Of a DNA stretch of 64,000 nucleotides, positions 23,297 through 32,689 are shown piece by piece. The notes below the pieces were generated by a model that made no database searches, was not told the origin of the DNA, and worked only from the letters and a program-made list of their open reading frames with translations. This stretch comes from Neoceratodus forsteri (taxonomy: Eukaryota > Chordata > Ceratodontiformes > Ceratodontidae). Every line of letters starts with the position of its first letter. The first letter of the stretch is position 1. The translations under genes and the position numbers were made by a program. Location of the stretch: positions 847,548,501 to 847,612,500 of the forward strand of contig CM028129.1 of NCBI GenBank assembly GCA_016271365.2, given 5' to 3'.

Positions 23297-23443
23297 GGCT
23301 GGGTAGGGGTATAAAACTTAAATTTTACACCCCCCTTGGGGTGGAATGCCTTAATAATCCCCTCAAGCTTTGCTCTTGAGGTTTATGTGGCATCCCACCT
23401 CTCGGTGGCATATAAAATTCGAGTTTTAATCCCCTCCCCAGCC
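23297..23443. repeat. 147-bp hairpin, MITE-like
   Basis: Outer arms ggctgggtaggggtataaaa and gttttaatcccctccccagc pair, with cttggggtggaatgcc against ggcatcccacctctcgg. The centre ccctcaagctttgctcttgagg is a further small palindrome. Nearly the whole unit folds on itself, as expected of a snapback MITE. It sits just after the LINE tail and is flanked by foldback sequence (tatatgtaactactgta). Confidence 0.8.
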
Positions 23444-24067
23444 ATTATTTTATATGTAACTACTGTATAACTACACTATATCTGCACTACTATGTACTTG
23501 TTAACTAGTTTCACAATGTGTGTTGTGTACTTACATAACTTTAAATGTGCTGCTTTTGTGAGATTGACTTACCCCTCTACTGCATCCACACCCCTGTCCT
23601 GCTGCTGCCCAGGTAGGTGGCTGGGGTTGGGGCATGGCTACACTCGTACGAGAGTTCTAATTCTTCTGTACCTAAGACTAAACTGTCCCATTGTAGAATG
23701 CTGAACAGTCATAAGACTGACTGATTGTACATCATGTATATTGCACCCACACTTTAATTGCTACTTTATTGTGTTTCAGCTATATTCTTGCACTTAATTG
23801 TACCAAGTGTTACTCAATTTATTCAATGTATTCTATTTTCTGAACCTTTCTCTGTTAATGAACTCTTCCTTAGCCATTACATGCGTGTCTTCATAATCAG
23901 GTCCCATGCCCTTGTGGTACAGTCAGAGGGCTGTGGTAGCTTGGTGTGAAGGATGTTGCCATGGCTTCCACCTCATTCAGCTAGTGGGAAGGGCATGTAA
24001 TGGCTAAGGAAGAGTCCCTGCATGTGTATCTGGCACCACTCACCATTAATCCACATAGCAAATTGGT

Positions 24068-24070
<3 letters not shown>

Positions 24071-24104
<34 letters not shown>
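24071..24104. repeat. (CT)n microsatellite
   Basis: About 17 uninterrupted CT dinucleotides directly abut the T-rich tail of the minus-strand LINE at 24105. Confidence 0.95.
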
Positions 24105-24106
<2 letters not shown>

Positions 24107-26425
24107 ATTTTATTTATTTATGACTTTGGTAACCAGGTGGGTGCACTGATACCAGGGACCATTTCCAGGCACGAACTGGGCCACATCAGTGGCACAGAGT
24201 ATAAAGCTAAACACATCATGTAGCAGAAAAGTAGTAATTACATAATATAAAATAGTAAAACAAGGGTACGATAGTACAATTGAATTACATCAAAATGGCA
24301 GTCATAGGAGATATAGTAATAGGAAGGATTCAAAATCAGTTAGTAAGTTATGCAGGAAGTAATTAATATGAGATCCTACTAGTTTAAAGAGCAGTACAGG
24401 GTAGAAAGGAAGAAGTCAGGAGACCACAGGAACCAATGCATATACTCCAGAGGATAGGAAGTGGCAAAAGAAGGAGGGAGTGGGTAGGGGAAGGGGGAGG
24501 AGGGGAGGAAGAAAGGAAGGAGGAAATGAAGCAAGGGGGAGGTGAAAGAGACTACAGCTAGATAGGAGAGGGTGGAAGGAGAGGGGGGGTGGACTAGTCT
24601 GGAAGGCATTGGCAGGTGGATGCCAACCAGATCCAATCTTTGAGGCAAGTTTTGAACAGGCGGTAGGTGTTGATGGTGCACAGTTCACCAGGAAGTTTAT
24701 TCCATAGTGTGGGGGCTGCCACAGACAGGGCTGTAACACCCATATTTGTGGAAACCCTGGGAATGTTTAGATGAGGGATGCTAGTGGCCTTGCAGCAGGA
24801 GCCACCGCAATGAATTGTGGAGGACACAGTGGTGAGTGGAGAAGGCAGCCAGCAAGGCAAACTGGCAGGTACTGTTGTAGTCTGTGCAGAGTTTGGCCAT
24901 GGTGGTTGTGGAGGTCCTGGCGTAGATTGGGGAGCAGTAGTCCAGGATAGGGAGAAGGTTCCCCTGAACAATGGCCAGATGGGCCTCTGGGGTGAGGTAT
25001 TGCCAGAATCTGTAGGCAGTCCCTAGTTTTGGTGGAATCTTAGCATTAGGGAGCTTATGTGCTCAGCAAAAGAGAGGGATGGGTCTAGCATGACTCCTAG
25101 ATATTTGAAATGCTTGACATCAACCAGGGCTTTCCCATTGGGTTAGGTGATGCTTGGGGGAGGGCTTCAACTTACATTTAGCTAAGAAGGACTTCGATCC
25201 GAATAGCATTGATTTTTTTTTTTTTGGTGTTGACCAGAAGGAGGTTGCCAGAAAACCAGTTGTGGGCTGTGGTGTAGTTTAGTGAGAGGGTTGTGGAGAT
25301 GAGGGCAGGAGACTTACCACTACTGAAGAGCACAAGGTCATCAGCATAGAGGTGAGAGCGACAGCTGAGGCTGTCCGATGGAAGGGAATTAATGAATAAG
25401 GAGAATAGGAGGGGGCCCAGGATGGAGCCCTGGGGGACGCTTGTGGAGATTTGCAGGGTGGGGAGGGCATGCAGGGCCAATGCACATGGATTGGGAGGTA
25501 ACTTTTGAACCAGGTGGTGACCTCCAGGGATCAGGCAAGGTGATGGAGTTTAGAGAGGAGGAGGGCATGGTTTACCATATCGAAGGTTTTGGAGAGGTCA
25601 ATGAAGACTGCACCAGTGGTGTTACCATGATCCATGTCTGTAAGAATGTGATCTGTCAGGAGTGTGAGGGCAGTTACAGTGGATTTCTTTTTACAGAAAC
25701 CATGCTGTTGGATACATAGGAGGTTATGTTTGCTAATGTAGTCAGTAAGTTGATGGTGGACAGCTTTTTCAAGTAGCTTGATCAGGTGAGGAAGGATGGA
25801 GATAGGATGGTAGTTATCCATGGTTTGCAGGTCTCCAGCTTTGAAAATGGGGATGATCTTGGAGGTTTTCCAGGGGTCTGGCATGTGGGAGGTGGTCAAA
25901 GCAAGGTTGAAAATGAATGTGAGAGGGGCGATGATGGCTGGGGATACAAGCTTGAGGAACACAAGGGACAGTCCATCAGCTCCAGGGGAGCCGTGGTTAG
26001 GTAGGCTCTTGAGGAGTTTGGCTGTGTTTGCGTGTAAGAGTACTTTGAAGAAGAAAGGGGGAGTTTGAGGCTGGGTGGTGGGCCCCGTGGGTGATATCTG
26101 AGGGGTGCATAGGGGGACATAGTTGGATTGCAAGCCATTCAGGAGTTTGCTCAGGAGCAAGGTGAGGTCACAGAATTTGTCATTAAAGACATTGGCCACT
26201 TCAAGGGGGTCAGTGATGAGGCCATCCACAGTGTTTACATGCAAGACTGGCTTTTTGGAGTGGAGGTTCAATAGAGAGCCAATGGATGCCCAGAATTTTC
26301 TCAGGCCCCCTAGGTAAGTTTGTTGAAGACTGCGGAAATTAAACTGTTTTAGAGCTTTTGCCAGGTGTTTGCATAGATTCCTCTGGTGCCTGTAGTTGTC
26401 CCAGAGAGTTGTGGATGGGGAAGCT
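24105..26425 (-). mobile_element. L2-type LINE, 5' truncated
   Basis: The minus strand ends with cagtgcacccacctggttac then aaataaataaaataaa, matching the tail of the L2-type LINE at 32.7-36.7 kb. Coding remnants run from about 26400 to 24594. The 5' break near 26425 falls at a (TCTR)n run. It is nested in the foldback element. Confidence 0.8.
24594..26400 (-). pseudogene. L2-type reverse transcriptase
   Basis: The longest intact piece (25531-26271, 246 codons) runs from LNLHSKKPVLHVNTVDGLI through LPNHGSPGADGLSLVFLKL, KIIPIFKAGDLQTMDNYHPI, QQHGFCKKKSTVTALTLLTD and GAVFIDLSKTFDMVNHALLL (catalytic Asp in FIDLSK). After a frameshift the 25178-25480 piece has SVPQGSILGPLLFSLFINSL and YADDLVLFSS, the intact catalytic YADD. 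The 24594-24971 piece has APTLWNKLPGELCTINTYRL, the C-terminal block. The endonuclease is lost by 5' truncation. Both catalytic boxes are preserved, so it is relatively young despite the frameshifts. Confidence 0.85.
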
Positions 26426-26798
26426 ATCTATCTGTCTATCTGTCTTTATAAAATGGGTAAGAAAAATCAGTGATAATCCAGTATCCTGTATCCTGATTGG
26501 CCAAAACATGACCGTGCATTATTCCACAATGACCACACACCTCCCAGCTTGACCGCATACCTGTACTATTTTCCAGCCCGCTTTCTGTCCTTAGAGCTTT
26601 CTCACCAGTAGTGATATCACTCCACGCCTGACACACAAAGGCCGCCACACACACTCACCTAGCATAGGCAGGCTGCCACAAACAGCCTGGCACCAACAGT
26701 CATAGCAAATCAACACACCTGACCCAAACTGTTCTCATCAGGTTGAGACTATCATTACTGTCTCAGGTTTTAACCATCAACATTCTTAAAAAAAAACT

Positions 26799-27352
26799 TA
26801 TCTGGTAGATCCTGCCATTTTTGCCATCTGTTCCTTTTTAAATACTTTCATTTTCCTAGATGTCCTGTAGCATGACCGAGCGGTGTTAATTCTGAGAATA
26901 GACGTGGTGATAGACATTTAAAAGAAGGTATCTTTTGCTGAAAAAAACACGTGCACCTGTTTTTTAGTCAAGGAATTATATCATTTTTCATAGTGAAGCT
27001 GCCGGCTATGGTAGGAGACCAAAGCGAGTCTGTGGCTTCAGAAAGGAAGATGCAAGTGAAAGCAAGGCTGCTATAGCAACGCTTGCTCTCTTTTGGGTCT
27101 TACCTTCTGAAGCTGCTAACTCACTTGGTCTACTACCTCTGGTGTCGGCGACTTCACTAAGAAAAACTTCATAACCTTGACTAAAAAAAAAGTGTACATG
27201 TTTTTATTTTCAGTGAAAGATACCTTCTTTTTAATGTCTACCACCACATCTATGCCCAGAATTAACACTGCTTGGGCATGCTACAGGACATCTAGGAAAG
27301 TGAAAGTATTTAAAATGGAACAGATGGTGAAAATTGCAGGATCAATCAGATA
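26799..27352. repeat. ~550-bp palindrome with ~250-bp arms
   Basis: The left arm starts tatctggtagatcctgccat and the right arm ends gcaggatcaatcagata. Inner blocks also pair: aaatactttcattttcctag with ctaggaaagtgaaagtattt, gatgtcctgtagcatg with catgctacaggacatc, gaaggtatcttttgctgaaa with its complement, and cttcagaaaggaag with the cttaccttctgaag region. The centre is near 27075. Arms differ at perhaps 10-15% of positions. No protein is encoded; it is either a MITE or the product of head-to-head insertion. Confidence 0.8.
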
Positions 27353-27676
27353 CACTGCGAATCACTATTTTCTTCAGACACCAAGGCAGGATCAACCAGA
27401 TAAATATCACCATTAACTTAAAACCGATCAGTTATGGCAGGATCAGCCAGATAAATTCTTTATTTTTTTACACTATTAAACCAGCTAAAGCATGCAGCAT
27501 CAACCAGATCATTTTATTTTTGGCACACAGGGACTACTTGACACAATTCTAAAATGTGAAGATCAACCAGATAAATTGTTTCTTTATTTTTACACTATTA
27601 AACCAGCAAAAGCTTGCAGTATCAACCAGATCATTTTATTTTTGACACACAAGGACTACTGTTTCACCACAATCCA
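27336..27676. repeat. array of six gcaggatcaaccagat motifs
   Basis: Copies of a ~17-base motif start at 27336, 27386, 27437, 27494, 27558 and 27616, spaced 50-64 bp. A higher-order ~121-bp unit is duplicated (27437-27556 and 27558-27676), each with tttacactattaaaccagc and gatcattttatttttg. The first motif is also the tip of the palindrome's right arm. Confidence 0.8.
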
Positions 27677-27710
27677 AAAAAAAAATATGTTGGCCATTTT
27701 ATAAGATAGA

Positions 27711-27854
27711 TAATCCACTGTAGGGTGTGCGGTCACACTATAATATACGCATACCTTGGGTGGTCGAATGCACTCGGCCTGTGGTCTCATGCATCACAAT
27801 GCACACCAAGGGGTGAGTATATCAGAGCGTGACAGCACACCCTATAGTGGGTTA
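27711..27854. repeat. 144-bp hairpin, MITE-like
   Basis: The left arm taatccactgtagggtgtgc continues to ataccttggg. It pairs with the right arm, which ends gcacaccctatagtgggtta. Arms are about 50 bp with a ~40-bp loop. Outer TAA and TTA could be part of the ends or a 3-bp target duplication. Confidence 0.8.
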
Positions 27855-27859
27855 TTGAT

Positions 27860-27862
<3 letters not shown>

Positions 27863-27897
<35 letters not shown>
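27863..27897. repeat. (AT)n microsatellite
   Basis: About 17 AT dinucleotides directly between two hairpins; itself cruciform-prone. Confidence 0.95.
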
Positions 27898-27899
<2 letters not shown>

Positions 27900-27930
27900 A
27901 TACATGATGGGTAGGACATGATGGGTAGGA

Positions 27931-28050
27931 GTGGGATATGGAAAATATCCTCACTCCTGCAGAGTGAGTTGTGTATTCTTATGAGTGCTGAAGGCATGAG
28001 TGAAAATACACAGCTCACTCTGCAGGAGTGAGAATATTTTCCATATCCCC
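27931..28050. repeat. 120-bp hairpin, MITE-like
   Basis: The left arm gtgggatatggaaaatatcc then tcactcctgcagagtgag pairs almost perfectly with ctcactctgcaggagtga then gaatattttccatatccc. Arms are about 46 bp with a ~27-bp loop. Further outward, catgatgggta (27903, duplicated at 27918) has a partner in ctcatcatg at 28059. Confidence 0.85.
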
Positions 28051-28152
28051 TGATCCGCTCATCATGTGTGTGATTTATACCACAGGGGTGAGAGCTTTAG
28101 GAACATTTTTTTCCTAATTCTGTGTGTTTCCTGCTCATTCTGTGTGCTGTCA

Positions 28153-28178
28153 GTGTGTGTGTGTGTGTGTGTGTGTGT
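28153..28178. repeat. (GT)n microsatellite
   Basis: Thirteen GT dinucleotides. A small hairpin (ctgcaaatgagtcact against agtcactcatttgcag, 28393-28432) lies between here and the right foldback arm. Confidence 0.9.
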
Positions 28179-28454
28179 TCTGAATGGACTGGGAGTCAGA
28201 AACACAGGTGAGTGTGTTTTGCAAAGCTAGTTGCGTGAGTCAAAGGCTCAGTGAGAAAGACAAACTGCTGCAGGTAGCACTGAGAAACAGAAACGGCTTA
28301 TAGTACCTAAAGTGCCGCAACCCTCCCTGGCTCATCCCTACCTTCGCTATACCATCTTTCGCTATCCTACAGGGTAGCCCAAATGTGAGGTGCTGCAAAT
28401 GAGTCACTATTGTTGTAGTCACTCATTTGCAGTTGCCAATATCATTGAATACCA

Positions 28455-30216
28455 TGGCTGCCATAGCATCATCCTGCACATCAAGCTATCCCCACCCTCT
28501 GACTATACCATGAGGGCTGGAGGCAAGGCGGTAAACACAGATAGACCAGTAAGTCCCCTTACTGGCAAACAGTAGTAATGGGAAGACCACCCATACTCCA
28601 CCATTCCCCTGTCTACACAAAGTGCAGGATCCAATCTGCTCCTGGTCAGTCCATCTGATTGGATGACTGCTATTGATCACTAGGCCTGGGAATGTACATT
28701 TGGCACATTCCCTGCCACCTATGTGAATACGGGTCTAATATTAGATTGCATGTTTAGTAAGCAGTAAGTTCATGAGGGAGAGATTTATGAATGAGAACTT
28801 ACATCACAGCTACAGTACTGACATATGGTAAATGTAAGTGTGTGCAACTGCAAATACATGTTACCTAGACATTAAGTGTGAAAATAGTACCATTATTTCT
28901 TAGCCACAATATTGTTACAGTGCCAATTAGTAATTATGCAAATTAAACATTTTTGTGTACAGTTACATATCAATTCATAATATTAGACTACATGTTTATT
29001 AACCTGTAAGTTCATGAAAAACTGGAATACAAACATGGAGCATCTTCTAAAGATTTGCCAGTCAGTGCATTTAACTGTAGGAGACTGAAGTTGCATTGTA
29101 TTCATATTTTAGTTACCATTCTGATTACACTTCTTTTTTATTATCTGTTTTTCCCCCCACCCCTTCCCAGCACTGTCACCTGACTACCTGCTCTGGCTGC
29201 CTCTTCCCACTGGAAATCCCCCATGGAGTCCTGGCTTACCCCCCAGATGGGGACATGGTGGGAGGCTCCCCCTCAAACCCCTCCCCAGAGGAAATCAAGT
29301 CTACGTCAGGGGTGTCTGCAGTGGTACTGCTACCATAGGCAGGCAAGGACCCACTATCAGGCCCTCATGTCGGTATCATGCCAGGAGAGGCATTATCTGA
29401 TGTACGCCCTCCCTGAACATGATGTGCCACATGACGCCATGGCTTATGCTGGCATCCATCTTGCTCCCCCTACTTGTTGTGGGCATTGGGGCTGTGGTAC
29501 TTCTGGTTGTTGGCAGAGTTCAGGTCGCCCCCAAGCCAGTGTGCCCCCCTCCCCCCAGAGGAGCTGAGCAATCCATCTGATGCTCAGACATCCTCCTCCC
29601 AGCCAGCCCTCTGGCTCCTGGATCTGCTCCTGAACATTCTGATTACACTTTCACATTTTTCTGTGTGATTACCTTTTAAATAAATGTCAGCTAGATGTAG
29701 ACAGTTGAAACAGTGCACACAACCTGCATTTATGTGTAGTTACACTTGTAAGAACAGATTTAATAATGCCAAAAGTAGTAACATAATAGTTGCACAAAGA
29801 TTTACTGTTACAATTTGCAATAGATATTACATGTGTAGTTGCCCTTATACAAACAAATAACACAATTCCAGATGAGATAGAGTGGTAGTTGCACAATAGA
29901 TTTTCTATTACACTTTGCAACAGTTGTTAGAATGAAATGATATGTGCCAAAAGGGAGACTATAGTAGTTGCACATGTATGCACGTTGCATAACTACACCA
30001 CACCCACATGTGAAACTAGTTAACTACATAGTAGTTACATGTAACTACCCAGTAGTTACAGTGTAGTTACTTCATGCAAATTGTGTGTAACTACTTAACA
30101 TGCAACTGTGAAACTAGTTAACAACTACAGAGCAGTTACATGTAACTACACAGTAGACACAATAAAGTTACATCATAGTTATATAGTAATTACAGTGTAG
30201 TTAAGGACACTTAAAA
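28455..30216 (-). repeat. right inverted arm of the foldback element
   Basis: Reverse complement of the left arm at 18667-19888 with many small differences, about 1.24 kb after removing the SINE at 29133-29634 and one copy of its target duplication. The tip reads gtagttaaggacacttaaaa. Substitutions spread along both arms suggest an old element rather than a recent duplication. Confidence 0.85.
29117..29650 (-). mobile_element. tRNA-derived SINE, copy 2, with 16-bp target duplication
   Basis: The perfect 16-base repeat cattctgattacactt lies at 29117-29132 and 29635-29650. The 502 bp between carry a T-rich start (poly-A on the minus strand) and end with the SINE core ctcagacatcctcctcccag then ccagccctctggctcctgga. 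The head is 5' truncated at about the B box. The left foldback arm keeps the unoccupied site, which confirms the insertion boundaries. Confidence 0.9.
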
Positions 30217-30572
30217 TAAATTGTTTCCCAATCTACCATAAAAATTATAGTGGGCACACAACTGTAGATGGCAGGACAATCAGATAATTAGATACACAGA
30301 GAAATGTAGGTCAATGTCAGGCACAGTTCCAATACAAGGCAATTACATCCTTGAGGTAGAACTCGGCTGAGGCAATACTGGTCTATGGGCTATTTCCTAA
30401 GGTCAGGTTGTTACATAGTGGAGGGTATCACGTTGGGCTGGTAGAACTCTGGCAAATGCTGCCCTTTTTAAACTAAAAACTGGAACATGTGGGGTCTGAT
30501 TAGTCCTAATTTGTTCTGATTATTTATAAATGTTTGAATGTGTTAAAATGCATAAAAGGGACTAAACTTTGT

Positions 30573-30687
30573 AAAAGATGTTGCTAAGTGGAAGCAGAAA
30601 ACAGTACCACCTGTTAAACCAGATGGCAGTGTACTACCTGGTCCAACAGGTGGTACTGTTTTCTGCTTCTACTTAACAACATCTTTT
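30573..30687. repeat. 115-bp near-perfect hairpin
   Basis: Left arm 30573-30615 (aaaagatgttgctaagtgga onward) and right arm 30645-30687 pair over 43 bases with two mismatches. Both would be tolerated as G-U pairs in one RNA orientation. The 29-base loop contains a further accag/ctggt stem. It is either a small MITE or a long-stem RNA hairpin. Confidence 0.85.
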
Positions 30688-30879
30688 AAACAAGAAATGA
30701 AAAATATCTTACTGAACACCACCTAGACACATCAAATGAGTACAGTCAATGAATTATTTACAGTTTACTGTGCACCTGATGACACACATAATACAATGCT
30801 CATAACACTTTTTTGTTGATGTCTGTTTATGATACATTATTAATTGCTCTGGTTATTTGTAATACATGAAACACCTATG

Positions 30880-30990
30880 TCTGTTTGTAACCCCCCCCCC
30901 CACACTGATGTGGAACCTTTATAAATGAGCTGCTTGGCACTCAAAGGTACTTGTAATTCGAGATTGAATAAATAAATAAAATAAAAACAA
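30880..30990 (+). mobile_element. LINE 3' tail fragment
   Basis: acctttataaatgagctgct then ggcactcaaaggtac and aataaataaataaaa. This matches the tail at 23090-23165 (cctttgtaaatgagcctatg, then ggctcaaagg). It is a short, non-coding L2-type remnant. Confidence 0.6.
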
Positions 30991-31522
30991 CCTTGCTGGT
31001 TCCAAAAATTTCTGCCAAGTACTGTACGTATAGATAATAATAAAATCTCAAACAAGTCAGTCACTGTAACTGAGATATAGTATTATAATTACTGGTGACC
31101 CCCTTTAACACACAGACTAGAGCTGTGTTTCAAATGTCGTAATAACCTGGTTATGATGGCATTTTCAGAACACTTTCTCTGCAGCCCTATCCTCGAGTGG
31201 GAATGTCTGTCTCAAGACTGTTAGTGAAGTCTACTCACCGTTAACATCTCACAGCAGTTTCTGACATGTCACACAGACACTGTCAGTTGCTGAAAAGCAT
31301 ATAAAAAAGTTAAACTTGTGCCCCTGACCACTGCTTCACTACACTGTCTGCTGCCACTGACTGGAACTGACAAACTTGCCAGAATGGATGCTGCTGGGAG
31401 GGGGACAGACAACCTTATCCCTCCCACTGCACCTTCTACTTAATAACTGTTTCTGACTCTCTTTTAAAGTGCTGACAAATTAAATTCCCTGCACCAGTAA
31501 TTATAATAAAAAATAAAGCATA

Positions 31523-31617
31523 GACAACTGTGTTTTTATGGATTTTTTTACATAACCTCGATGTGTGATTACCTCATAAATCTTTAGTTGTAAAAAAAAT
31601 CCATAACACACAGTTGC
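31523..31617. repeat. 95-bp hairpin, MITE-like
   Basis: gacaactgtgtttttatgga then ttttttac pairs with gtaaaaaaaatccataacac then acagttgc. Arms are about 28 bp with a 38-bp loop carrying gatgtgtgattacctcataa. No coding potential. Confidence 0.75.
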
Positions 31618-31647
31618 CTAGGCATTATTCTGTACATATACTACACA

Positions 31648-31764
31648 GAAGATCTCAAGGGCTAGTGTAGGGGAACCTTCCCTCACAGTGCTGAAGGCAC
31701 GGGAATACAACGGCAAGACGCCACATGGCACAGTCCTCTGACTCACTCCATTGGCTCCAGAGGA
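31648..31764. repeat. direct repeat, left copy
   Basis: About 117 bp matching 32538-32654: gctagtgtaggggaaccttc, then ctgaaggcacgggaatacaa and actcactccattggctccag. About 770 bp of unrelated sequence separates the two copies. They could be a degenerate LTR pair or a segmental duplication. Confidence 0.75.
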
Positions 31765-32537
31765 CACTTGGCATTTTTGGTGCCATTTTCTAATTCAAAC
31801 TGTGACCTGCATTATTTATTTTCTGTCACCATACAAGTGGAGATAGTCTCCTGCATGCTTACTTTAAACCACTAAAGCCTGTTTACTGCTCCTTTTCTAA
31901 GTTGCCTTAAACTAGAATGGTAAGCAGAGTTGCTAAATGTCTAAACTGCAGTGTGTACTTTAATTTGTGCAGTTGGTAGCCTGTAAATTTGCCTTAAGCT
32001 AGAAAAGTAAAACACTACCTCTAACTAATGTGGCAGCTCTAAATCAAGTGCCTTAATCCAGGGAACCAAATCAGGGGCAATTGGATAAAGGAAGGACTTT
32101 TAGACATAATGTGTGTTCTTTAAATCTGAAGTGCAACCAGTCTTAATAACTCTAGCCCCTCTGAAAGCTGTTGAAAGCTGCAAACTGGCTCAGTTACTCT
32201 GTCCCTCTGAAAGCATTGAAAGCTGCAAACCAGCTCGGGACAATATTCAAGTCTCTCGGTGCAGCAAGTTACTTGTGGCCCTGGACAATATTAAATTCTA
32301 TAAGTTGGCTGCAGACATTTTTAAACTCAGTGCTTCAGTTCAGGCATTTTAGTGACCAGTTAAGTGAACAAAAAGTGACAACAATTAAATATAAAAAGGG
32401 AAAAATCAGCCCTCCCTCTTCTGCTCACCCCTCACCCCCTGAGATATAACAAAAAGTGCCTATTCTACTTCCCGTTCTTTTTTGTGCTCCTCCACAGAAT
32501 CCCGCAGTGAAGTCCATGGACACCCCCCCCCCAGGTG

Positions 32538-32654
32538 GAAGATTGTGAGTGCTAGCTTAGGGGAGCCCTCCCTCATGGTGCTGAAGGTATGGGAATACAA
32601 TGGCAAGCCACCACATGGCATAGGCCTCTAACTCACTCCATTGGCTCCAGAGGA
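32538..32654. repeat. direct repeat, right copy
   Basis: Second copy of the block at 31648, with gctagcttaggggagccctc, then ctgaaggtatgggaatacaa and the same actcactccattggctccag. The interval between copies has its own ~60-bp duplication near 32155-32240 (ctctgaaagc, gaaagctgcaaac) but no protein-coding domain. Confidence 0.75.
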
Positions 32655-32689
32655 TCACCACCACCCTTGGTCAACTCAGACTTACATAG

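Larger units (their letters stand above)
18650..30224. mobile_element. giant foldback element with ~1.2-kb inverted arms
   Basis: The left arm (18667-19888) and right arm (28455-30216) are inverted repeats over about 1.2 kb. The match is collinear once a 500-bp SINE in the right arm is removed. Outer tips both read ttaagtgtccttaa(t/c)taca. Subterminal sequence is packed with gtaactac/gtagttac words and ttaactagtttcac motifs, which can themselves pair. Further copies of arm sequence lie inside: 19820-19995 recurs at about 23890-24070 in direct orientation, and 20010-20085 recurs inverted at about 23580-23645. Nested insertions are listed separately. I found no transposase, so the superfamily is unknown. 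A clear target duplication was not found. Confidence 0.8.

Noticed and set aside
27336..27676. CRISPR-like array
   Set aside because: The motif is spaced regularly, but spacers repeat in a ~121-bp higher-order unit and the genome is vertebrate; this is a minisatellite or subterminal repeat.
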